DNA of 16,116 nucleotides from JBQTJN01 sp052387095. GTDB taxonomy: Bacteria > Pseudomonadota > Alphaproteobacteria > Micavibrionales > Micavibrionaceae. Positions 7,632 to 13,790 of this stretch are shown here, piece by piece. Location: assembly GCA_052387095.1 (NCBI GenBank), contig JBQTJN010000010.1, positions 1 to 16,116 of the forward strand. Reading direction: 5' to 3'. Below the pieces are notes generated by a model. The model did not search any database. It was not told where the DNA came from and saw nothing but the letters and a program-made list of their open reading frames with translations. The first letter of the stretch is position 1, and every line of letters begins with the position of its first letter. A program made the position numbers and the translations under genes.

Positions 7632-8426
7632 TTACGCTGAATATTCCCAGGAAAAATTCTGTTTTTTCTTTGAGTAACATTCAATTGTAATAGCTGGTCG
7701 GACTATTGATTCCTTTGTATCTTCGCGATAAGGACCCGTGTGTATTTTTAGTCCGCTAAAACCGCAAAGAGCATTGAAACCGCACATAAGGACTGTTTCA
7801 GGCTCTCCTCTGCATTTTGCCCGATCTTGCACTTTTTGATAGAAAAAATTTGAACCTTTTTCGAAGGCGAACGCAGTTGTCATGGTCTCGCCGCTCGTAA
7901 ATGTCATGTTCCGCGTGAATGTAACCCTATCAGTGGTGAGGACGGTTTTTTCGCCGTCCGTTTGCCAGATTGCAAAATCTGGGTGCCAGCCTGGCGCTAA
8001 AACACCGGTACCGATTTTCAAAATAACTTCCCTGTTGTAGTCGCCACAGTCTTCTGTGAGATGCATCGCATCCAGCACTTCCTGACGCACATAATTGAGC
8101 GGTGCGTTTTTGTAGCAAGCCCCAAGGTCGCCGCAAAAATCTTTTTCCGGCATAGTTGCCACAATGTCGATCACCGATTTATTTTTTCGCGGCTTTATGA
8201 GGAGCGGAATAATCAGAGACTCTTGACCAAGTTCGTCTTCGAGATTTTTCAGTTGGGTGGCCGCTTCGGCGGCGCAGCCTTCATGTTTTAAAATAACAAC
8301 GTTTCTGAAATCGTCGGTAAGGATTGAGAAATATTTCTTGGTGTTTTCCACAGCTCCAGCTTCAGCGACGAGGATATGCCCTTCGTCGTATGTCTGACCG
8401 ACTGCATCTTGAATGAATGTAGCCAT
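7632..8426 (-). CDS. Hypothetical Cys-rich protein, 264 aa, convergent with hemH
   Basis: I do not recognise this protein. It begins MATFIQDAVGQTYDEGHIL and has no signal peptide or membrane segment. It is notably rich in cysteine (CGDLGACYK near 98-104, EDCGDY 126-130, KCRGEP, MCGFNALCG 214-222, ECY near the end). A GWHPD at 146-150 and an IHTGPYRED with His229 could be an HxD...H metal triad of a double-stranded beta-helix (cupin or dioxygenase-like) fold, and the C-terminal part is beta-rich, but this is weak inference. The gene sits between hemH and hemJ, which are normally close, and ends 3 nt after hemH on the opposite strand, so it looks like an insertion into the heme cluster. AGGA lies 7 nt before the ATG at 8426. 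Confidence 0.7.
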   Translation of the reverse strand: MATFIQDAVGQTYDEGHILVAEAGAVENTKKYFSILTDDFRNVVILKHEGCAAEAATQLKNLEDELGQESLIIPLLIKPRKNKSVIDIVATMPEKDFCGDLGACYKNAPLNYVRQEVLDAMHLTEDCGDYNREVILKIGTGVLAPGWHPDFAIWQTDGEKTVLTTDRVTFTRNMTFTSGETMTTAFAFEKGSNFFYQKVQDRAKCRGEPETVLMCGFNALCGFSGLKIHTGPYREDTKESIVRPAITIECYSKKKQNFSWEYSA

Positions 8427-8434
8427 ACTTAATT

Positions 8435-8462
8435 CCTATATCGTTTTGTCGCTCTATGTCAA
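8435..8462 (-). promoter_or_regulatory. Candidate promoter of the gene at 7632-8426
   Basis: Minus strand: perfect -35 TTGACA (8457-8462), 16-nt spacer, -10 TATAGG (8435-8440). Transcription would start about 1-3 nt before the ATG at 8426, giving an almost leaderless mRNA. In that case the AGGA overlapping the -10 box would not be transcribed. Confidence 0.45.
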
Positions 8463-8513
8463 ATTTGGCGCTTTTTCATTGCCAGCTTGTGTTCAATCGC
8501 GTTGGATCGGGGC

Positions 8514-8957
8514 ATGAATTTTCTTATGATTTATTATAGCTGGCTGAAAGCCCTCCACATCATTGCGGTGATCGCCTGGATGGCCGGGATGCTGTACCTG
8601 CCGCGCCTATTCGTCTATCACAGCACGGCTGCCAAGGGCTCAGAGCTGTCCAAGACCTTCAAGATCATGGAGCGGCGCCTGTTTAAATTCATTATGACCC
8701 CGGCGATGCTGGCGGCGTTCCTGTTCGGCGCGCTGATGCTTGCTGCCAATCCGACCCTCATGTCCGAGCCCTGGATGCATGCCAAGCTGGGGCTGGTGTT
8801 CCTGATGGCCGGAGCCCACGGGTTTTTCGCGGGGTGCGTGAAAAAATTCGCCCGCGACGAAAATACGCGTAGCGCTAAATTCTATAGAATTATCAATGAG
8901 ATACCTACGGTTCTGCTCATCGCGATTGTTATTTTGGTTGTCGTTAAACCTTTATAG
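8514..8957 (+). CDS. hemJ: HemJ, protoporphyrinogen IX oxidase (UPF0093 membrane protein)
   Basis: Oxidises protoporphyrinogen IX to protoporphyrin IX in the inner membrane. This is the oxidase used by most alphaproteobacteria lacking HemG or HemY. The 147-aa protein has four hydrophobic segments. The first carries the hallmark WLKALHIIAVIAWMAGMLYLPRLFVYH with the conserved His, then TPAMLAAFLFGALML, HAKLGLVFLMAGAHGFF and a final TVLLIAIVILVVV. The frame continues upstream to a TTG at 8487 without family similarity. I chose the ATG at 8514 (GGGG just before it); the ATG at 8526 is equally possible and has better ribosome-site spacing. Functionally it feeds HemH, encoded 0.9 kb upstream. It ends in TAG. 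Confidence 0.92.
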   Translation: MNFLMIYYSWLKALHIIAVIAWMAGMLYLPRLFVYHSTAAKGSELSKTFKIMERRLFKFIMTPAMLAAFLFGALMLAANPTLMSEPWMHAKLGLVFLMAGAHGFFAGCVKKFARDENTRSAKFYRIINEIPTVLLIAIVILVVVKPL

Positions 8958-8964
8958 ATAATTC

Positions 8965-8993
8965 TTGACAAATTGAAGCTAGTTCTGTAAATT
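8965..8993 (+). promoter_or_regulatory. Candidate promoter left of the IS element
   Basis: Perfect TTGACA (8965-8970), 17-nt spacer, TAAATT (8988-8993), 8 nt after the hemJ stop and 25 bp before the IS. It points towards rho, so before insertion it may have driven rho. Now it would read into the IS on the antisense side of the transposase. Confidence 0.4.
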
Positions 8994-9037
8994 CACATAT
9001 ACATAAAAAATTAAATTAGGGCGTGTCGTCAATTGAG

Positions 9038-9818
9038 TCATATAATCGAAGCGGCCATATAGACAGCAGAGAGGAATGTAGAGGAGCGTTTATCGTATCG
9101 TGTGGCGATAGCCCGGTATTGCTTGAGTTTGGCGAAGAAGTTCTCGATTAGGAAGAATTTCTCGATTAGGTGGCGGTCTTTATATAATTCCTCATCATAA
9201 TAGCGTTTGTTTTTTCTGTTTGATTTTGGCGGGATAACAACGGTTTTCCCTGCTTTGCGCAGTGGTTCGATTACCCGTTCATCCGCATCATAAATAAGCC
9301 TTGTCCGCAATCAGCGTTTGCGCCTTCATCTCCGGCAGAAAAACATCAGCTCCGTGCAGATCATGCGCCTGTCCCGGCGTGAGGTAAAAGTCCGTGGGAT
9401 TGCCCAGAGCATCACACACGGCGTGGATTTTGGTGGTCAGTCCGCCGTTGCTGCGCCCAATCGCTTCATTTGAATCCCTTTTTTATCCCGCCTCGCTCCG
9501 GCGCAATGTTGATGCGCCCTGACGATTGTAGAATCTATCATCGCATATTCGTTATCGGCCTCCTGCGCCAGATGTTTGAAAACGGAGCCCCAGACACCAC
9601 TTTCGGCCCAGCGCCGGTGGCGGCGGTGAATGTTCTTCCAGTCGCCAAACCGTTCCGGTAAATCCCGCCCATGGGACACTCGTCCGATACCGGTAAAGAA
9701 CCGCTTCGACAAACAGCCGGTTATCCTGCGCGGTTGCGCCCGCCGTGTCTTCACGGCCCGGCAATAAACCCTTGATCCGTTCCCATTGGTCGTCACGTAA
9801 TGCATATCGTCGCACCAT
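9038..9818 (-). pseudogene. IS5-family DDE transposase, disrupted
   Basis: The N-terminus (MVRRYALRDDQWERIKGLLPG from the ATG at 9818) is the helix-turn-helix region of IS5-type transposases. Reading shifts at the GGG near 9668-9670 (one extra base after SVPW, resuming at RDLPERFGDWKN), again at the A6 run (9476-9484), and a third time at a TTAT duplication (9290-9297). The pieces contain the first Asp of the DDE triad (YAMIDSTIVRAH), the second (near DADERVIEP) and the final Glu block (ENFFAKLKQYRAIATRYDK). Just before that block an 18-bp direct duplication (9134-9151 and 9152-9169) repeats LIEKFF/LIENFF in frame. The A6 shift is in the -1 direction and may be a programmed frameshift. The other lesions make the gene inactive. 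Confidence 0.9.
9134..9169. repeat. 18-bp tandem duplication inside the transposase
   Basis: Two adjacent copies, 9134-9151 and 9152-9169, identical at 17 of 18 positions. It duplicates six codons before the catalytic Glu region. The single mismatch changes Lys to Asn. Confidence 0.9.
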
Positions 9819-9981
9819 TCAAAGCCCCTCCCAGGGCCTATGAACAGTGAATCATAACTCTAAGCCGTTGTGAATCCTCAGCCTTGATTGACGACACGCC
9901 CTAGTTCGCGCTGTCGGGGTCTGTAATGATATCGTGGAACTTCTTTCAAATAATATGTAATATGTTGTAATGAAAATCTCT

Positions 9982-10015
9982 TCGAAACCTGCTTGACGCA
10001 TAAGACAGGTTTCGA
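9982..10015. repeat. 10-bp inverted repeat over a candidate rho promoter
   Basis: TCGAAACCTG (9982-9991) and CAGGTTTCGA (10006-10015) are perfect complements with a 14-nt loop. No T tract follows, so a terminator is unlikely. The -35 box of the candidate promoter lies in the loop and the right arm lies in the spacer, so it could be an operator or the base of a leader structure. Confidence 0.6.
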
Positions 10016-10021
10016 TATATC
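9993..10021 (+). promoter_or_regulatory. Candidate rho promoter with long leader
   Basis: TTGACG (9993-9998), 17-nt spacer, TATATC (10016-10021). It would give an untranslated leader of about 160 nt before the rho ATG at 10188. In E. coli rho is autoregulated in its leader, so a long leader here is reasonable. Apart from this and the inverted repeat I see nothing in 9904-10187. The frame upstream of the rho ATG is open but unlike Rho. Confidence 0.45.
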
Positions 10022-10187
10022 TGAGGCGTCCCTAGCAATAAATCCATAAAATTTAGGACTATGATTTTAAGCTGCCCGGAGCGGCATGATTTTGGAAATT
10101 CAGGGTTTTAGACCCGGCTTTCCAGACTTTCCGGACAAGATATTTCCACAAAGATACATTTTTCACATCCCACCTACGAGTCTCCCC

Positions 10188-11447
10188 ATGAATTTACAGG
10201 AATTAAAATCACGCTCTCCCGCCGAACTGCTGGCATTTGCCGAAGAGCTCGCGATCGAGAACTGCAACACGATGCGCAAGCAGGACATGATGTTTGCCAT
10301 CCTCAAGCAGCTGGCGGAACAGAGCGTGCCGATCTCGGGTGTCGGCGTACTCGAGGTTCTCCAGGACGGGTTTGGCTTCCTGCGCTCCCCTGAAGAAAAT
10401 TACCTGCCAGGCCCGGATGATATCTATGTATCTCCTTCACAGGTACGCCGCTTCGGCCTGCGTACGGGTGACACGGTCGAAGGCGAGATCCGCGCCCCGA
10501 AAGATTCCGAGCGTTATTTCGCGTTGCTCAAGGTCGGCTCGATTAACGGCGAAACGCCGGACAAGCTGCGCCACCGCATCAATTTCGACAACCTCACGCC
10601 GCTCTACCCCGAGCGGAAAATAAAGCTGGAGATCGACGATCCCACGAACAAGAAATCCAACGTACAGCGGGTTATCGAGCTCACCTCGCCGCTTGGTTTC
10701 GGCCAGCGGGCCCTGATTGTGGCGCCGCCGCGTACGGGTAAAACCGTCATGCTGCAAAATATCGCGCATTCGATCTCGCTGAACCACCCGGAAGCGTACC
10801 TGATCGTCCTGCTGATCGACGAACGGCCTGAAGAGGTTACCGATATGGCGCGTTCCGTACGCGGTGAAGTCGTGTCCTCCACGTTCGACGAGCCGGCCTC
10901 CCGTCACGTACAGGTGGCCGAGATGGTCATGGAAAAAGCCAAGCGCCTGGTCGAGCACAAGCGCGACGTTATTATTCTCCTCGATTCCATCACGCGCCTC
11001 GCGCGCGCCTATAACACGGTCGTGCCGAGTTCCGGCAAGGTCCTCACCGGCGGCGTTGATGCCAACGCTCTCCAGCGCCCGTAGCGTTTTTTTGGTGCCG
11101 CGCGTAACATCGAACAAGGCGGATCGCTGACGATCATCGCGACAGCCCTTATCGATACGGGTTCACGCATGGACGAGGTTATTTTCGAAGAATTCAAAGG
11201 TACAGGCAATTCCGAGATCGTTCTCGACCGCAAGATCGCCGACAAACGCGTCTTCCCGGCCATCGACATTCAGAAATCCGGCACACGGAAAGAAGAATTG
11301 CTGGTTGATAAAGACACGCTGCAGAAAATGTGGGTGCTTCGCCGCATTCTCAACCCGATGGGAACCGTCGATGCTGTCGAATTCCTGATCGACAAGCTGA
11401 AGACCACCAAAACCAACGACGAGTTCTTCACGAGTATGAATCAGTAG
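10188..11447 (+). pseudogene. rho: Transcription termination factor Rho, interrupted by in-frame TAG at codon 299
   Basis: Rho is the hexameric RNA helicase that terminates transcription. The whole frame is 420 codons, normal for the family: MNLQELKSRSPAELLAF N-terminus, cold-shock RNA-binding domain (GVLEVLQDGFGFLR, residues 53-66), Walker A PPRTGKT (180-186), Walker B VIILLD (261-266), Q-loop LTGGVDANALQRP (286-298). Then comes TAG (11082-11084), after which RFFGAARNIEQGGSLTIIATALIDTGSRMDEVIFEEFKGTGNSE, the R-loop and the end DEFFTSMNQ continue in the same frame without any loss. The family has Lys (AAG) at the stop, so one A-to-T change explains it. The truncated 298-aa product would lack the R-loop and arginine finger. 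The start at 10188 is set by family alignment. Possible sequencing error. Confidence 0.93.
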
Positions 11448-11456
11448 GAGATGCAA

Positions 11457-11651
11457 GTGACATACGGCCGGATTATTCGCTGTGTAATATTGCCGGGAGT
11501 TTTGCTCTTTATATCCCTGCCGTCTGTGGCGCAGGATAACCCGTTCAGGAGCTGGAAAAATGTCGATCTGAGCCATGATTTCAGCAACGGTATGACCGCG
11601 TGGCCCGGCGCGCCGGGCCGCCTATTTGCGCGGGTGCCTTCGCTCCGTTAA
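11457..11651 (+). pseudogene. N-terminal fragment of a secreted cyclase / kynurenine-formamidase-like protein
   Basis: A signal peptide (basic RIIR, hydrophobic VILPGVLLFISL, cleavage likely after SVA) is followed by WKNVDLSHDFSNGMTAWPGAPG. This matches the opening of the cyclase family (PF04199, VDLSHPL...GMPVWPGDP in many members). The frame then stops after 11 more residues, and the metal-binding HxGTHxD region that should follow is absent. The GTG at 11457 is preferred over the ATG at 11451 because AGGAG (11446-11450) is 6 nt away from it. It follows rho by a few bases. The rest of the gene was probably lost when the downstream accessory block arrived. Confidence 0.6.
11602..11619. repeat. 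18-bp perfect GC palindrome
   Basis: GGCCCGGCG followed by its reverse complement CGCCGGGCC, at the point where similarity to cyclase proteins ends. It codes for part of WPGAPG, so it may be coincidental coding sequence, or mark a rearrangement point. Confidence 0.5.
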
Positions 11652-11671
11652 TTGAAAAATTTCAAATGGTT

Positions 11672-13054
11672 TTAGAGCCCGGGCTTGGCTGTTTGCGTTT
11701 TCAGGCTTCTATTGGTGGCATGGTTATTGTCCAGACTCTGGCCCGTGGACGCGATGATTTCCTGGGAAGAGTTGATTGTTGCCGTATCCTGCCGCAGCAA
11801 ACTCATCCTGAAATCCGCGCTGTCATTGGAAATTTTTATAGAATATCGCTCTGACGCGTATTTATCGTTATAAATTTCAAACTGATCCGATTTGCCGGGG
11901 CGGATTTCTCTTTCATCAGTTCCCGCCACCTCATAGCTTTCATTGGGCATCCCGATATTTCGTTTTTGAAGCAATACCGTTTTATATTTATCACCGATTT
12001 TTACAGTTGCAGCTATGATGCAATGGTCTTTTTTGTCTGGGTTATCCTCACTATCCAGGATTTTGACATTTAAGTTTATCTTTTTTAGGATTTCAATTTG
12101 CTCTTGAATTTCCGCTCGCGTAAAAAATTTCGCGTTGTCTTTTGTACTTTCGGCTTCGTCTCTGACTTTATTGTGCGATTTTCTTTTTTGGTGCCTGCCG
12201 TAAACACTATCGTTTATTCCCACAAAATCCCTGCCGTCCGCCACAAGATCGCGAAGCGTATATTTGTTTTTTGACCGGACATAGGGACTATCGTCGTTTT
12301 TGGAAGGGTCCCATGTCCCTTCGATCATGTTGCCGGTCGCGGATGAAAATATAAAAGCATGTCCGCCGGGCTTATCTTTCCTATGCCAGCTTACGGCGCC
12401 GCACACGTAAAAATAATTGGCGGCGCGTTTATAATTATATTTATTGGCCTCATCATCCGTATTGTCGAGGCGCGGCAGGGTTTCCTTATCGGCATTTTGC
12501 ATGGCAAGTCCTTTGATGACCGATAGGGCTTCGCAATCGAATTCGATCGTATATGGCGCGTTCGGATTTTTCTTCCTGGCATCTATGTCGGCCGAGAGCG
12601 TATTCAGGGAAGGGTCTCTTCTTACCGTATCGCTGTTTTTCGTGCGGTAGCCTTCTAAGCCGGGCATGTCGTCAATCACTTGCGCAACGATTTTACTGAC
12701 GCGCTCTTCCCAGATTTCGCGGTCTTCCTTTCCCCAGTAGGTTTTTTTAAGAAGCGTCTGAAGCTCCGTATCATTCGGGTCATTTATTCTCTCTTTCACC
12801 TGCCTGTTTATTTCATTCAAGGTTGCCGTAAATGAATCCTGTTTGGTGAAGTCTATCTGGTAGCTGGCAGGCTCCGTTCCGGGGTCGTAGTGATGAACAT
12901 CGCCGGTGCGGGCGATATAATCGAAATTAACGATATATTCCTTCCAGTCTTGGCCGGGTCTTTTGATCCCAATATAATCCTGCTGGTCCAGGCGCTGATT
13001 GGTTTCGAGACGACTTTCATCGACAGCTTTGTTAAATTGATATTTTAAAACCAT
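11672..13054 (-). CDS. Hypothetical 460-aa protein with transglutaminase-like Cys-His-Asp pattern
   Basis: No family recognised by name. The protein has no signal peptide and is hydrophilic, with many Asp, Asn and Lys. The central part reads TIEFDCEALSVIKGLAMQ (Cys174 at the head of a helix), then about 55 residues on PGGHAFIFSSATGN (His232) and IEGTWDP (Glu245, Asp249). A Cys at a helix start, an HAF/HAW strand, and an Asp in a following strand is the layout of transglutaminase/papain-like enzymes, so a cysteine peptidase or amidase is my inference. The C-terminal 30 residues are disordered-looking (Ser, Thr, Asn). The coding and upstream DNA is more AT-rich than the backbone, there is no clear ribosome site, and the gene opposes rho and mnmE. 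This suggests an acquired gene. Confidence 0.7.
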   Translation of the reverse strand: MVLKYQFNKAVDESRLETNQRLDQQDYIGIKRPGQDWKEYIVNFDYIARTGDVHHYDPGTEPASYQIDFTKQDSFTATLNEINRQVKERINDPNDTELQTLLKKTYWGKEDREIWEERVSKIVAQVIDDMPGLEGYRTKNSDTVRRDPSLNTLSADIDARKKNPNAPYTIEFDCEALSVIKGLAMQNADKETLPRLDNTDDEANKYNYKRAANYFYVCGAVSWHRKDKPGGHAFIFSSATGNMIEGTWDPSKNDDSPYVRSKNKYTLRDLVADGRDFVGINDSVYGRHQKRKSHNKVRDEAESTKDNAKFFTRAEIQEQIEILKKINLNVKILDSEDNPDKKDHCIIAATVKIGDKYKTVLLQKRNIGMPNESYEVAGTDEREIRPGKSDQFEIYNDKYASERYSIKISNDSADFRMSLLRQDTATINSSQEIIASTGQSLDNNHATNRSLKTQTAKPGL

Positions 13055-13065
13055 AGTTTATTTTT

Positions 13066-13129
13066 TTAATGTTTTGTTAAATATTCATAATCAGTAAATT
13101 ATAGAGTTTTTTCGTTAAATTATGTTTAA
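13066..13129. promoter_or_regulatory. Two CtrA-type TTAA-N7-TTAA boxes
   Basis: TTAA 13066-13069 and 13077-13080 with 7 nt between, and TTAA 13115-13118 and 13126-13129 with 7 nt between. TTAA-N7-TTAA is the established CtrA recognition sequence in alphaproteobacteria. They lie 12 and 61 nt upstream of the minus-strand gene start and about 105-165 nt before the plus-strand gene at 13234. The region is AT-rich, which raises the chance rate. Confidence 0.4.
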
Positions 13130-13233
13130 ATTCGAAACGAAAATATTTGCCATAATATCTATTCCGTGTTGCAATATAAGAAGGGGCTGGTTTTCGCAGC
13201 CGGCTAAAAAACTATAAAAAACGGATAGGATCG

Positions 13234-13716
13234 ATGAACAACCAGCTTTTTCGTTTGAGCGTACGCCGGGCGCGTACGGCGGCCTGCTGTGCCTGTGTGC
13301 TTTGTGCCGGGCCCGTTACAGCGGCGACCAGGCATGTCTCTTTCCCGCCCGTACCGGCCGTCATACAGGCCGTGTCGTACGCCTCCGAGCTTTCTCCGCG
13401 CGCGGCATCAGACCCCTGCCAGGCCTATCTTGCGGCCGCGCTGGAACAGGTTAGACCAGGTGGTGGGGAGGCAGTGGCTGAAAACCCGGCCGGCAAGGCG
13501 GCTGCGCTCAGCCTCGCGCTCGGTCTGCGCACTGTCTCCGGGCCGCTCGAGCGGGTGGGGTCTTCGCCGATGCGCGCTGAATTATCACCGCTCAATACCC
13601 CACACGTGATTGCCGCGCCACCCCTTTCGGCGCATGCCATTGCGGCCTACCGCCAATGCCGGAAGGAGGAAGCGCTGGGCCAGGCTCGCAGCCTGGCGCG
13701 TGCCGGTAATTTCTAG
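13234..13716 (+). CDS. Small secreted Ala/Pro-rich hypothetical protein, 160 aa
   Basis: Not recognised. The N-terminus MNNQLFRLSVRRARTAACCACVLCAGPVTAATRH looks like a type I signal peptide: basic region, short hydrophobic Ala/Cys core, cleavage probably at VTA-A. The mature part is rich in Ala and Pro with two cysteines (DPCQAYLAAALEQV, AYRQCRKEEALGQARSLARAG), which could form one disulfide, and two predicted helices. A periplasmic or secreted small protein is likely. AGGA lies close to the ATG (13227-13230), with GGA at 13223 as the better-spaced site. It is GC-rich, unlike the divergent AT-rich neighbour. An intrinsic terminator follows 28 nt after the stop. It ends in TAG. Confidence 0.65.
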   Translation: MNNQLFRLSVRRARTAACCACVLCAGPVTAATRHVSFPPVPAVIQAVSYASELSPRAASDPCQAYLAAALEQVRPGGGEAVAENPAGKAAALSLALGLRTVSGPLERVGSSPMRAELSPLNTPHVIAAPPLSAHAIAAYRQCRKEEALGQARSLARAGNF

Positions 13717-13743
13717 ATTTTTTTAGTGTCCCTCGCGTCGCTC

Positions 13744-13790
13744 GCCGTTCTTCGTGTCCAACCCCCGGACTTTGAAGAACGGCATTTTTT
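13744..13790 (+). terminator. Rho-independent terminator
   Basis: GCCGTTCTTC (13744-13753) pairs perfectly with GAAGAACGGC (13774-13783). Inside it GTCC/GGAC (13756-13759 and 13767-13770) extends the stem. The hairpin is followed by ATTTTTTT. It ends the transcript of the gene at 13234-13716 and abuts the stop of the convergent dienelactone hydrolase gene, so it may also help in that direction although it lacks a T tract there. Confidence 0.9.

Larger units (their letters stand above)
9019..9901 (-). mobile_element. IS5-family insertion sequence (IS427-like group), 883 bp, degenerate
   Basis: Perfect 15-bp terminal inverted repeats GGGCGTGTCGTCAAT (9019-9033) and its complement (9887-9901), flanked by TA on both sides (9017-9018 and 9902-9903), the target duplication typical of this group. 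It encodes one transposase on the minus strand, broken in several places. The intact ends mean it could still be moved by a related transposase in trans. It lies between hemJ and rho, separating rho from whatever promoter lay beside hemJ. The group name is from memory of the transposase and end sequences. Confidence 0.93.

Noticed and set aside
10086..10187. Upstream extension of the rho frame to an ATG at 10086
   Set aside because: The 34 extra residues are unlike Rho, while the family N-terminus MNLQELK starts exactly at 10188.
11082..11084. Genome-wide reassignment of TAG to an amino acid (for example pyrrolysine)
   Set aside because: rho itself, hemJ, the gene at 4531-5145 and the gene at 13234-13716 end in TAG at sensible positions, so TAG works as a stop here.
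10437..11117. Minus-strand frame of 226 aa across rho
   Set aside because: Antisense to rho, which is conserved on the plus strand on both sides of the TAG; no independent evidence.
13185..13201. GGCTG/CAGCC hairpin before the gene at 13234 as a riboswitch or attenuator
   Set aside because: A 5-bp stem alone, with no conserved riboswitch elements visible.
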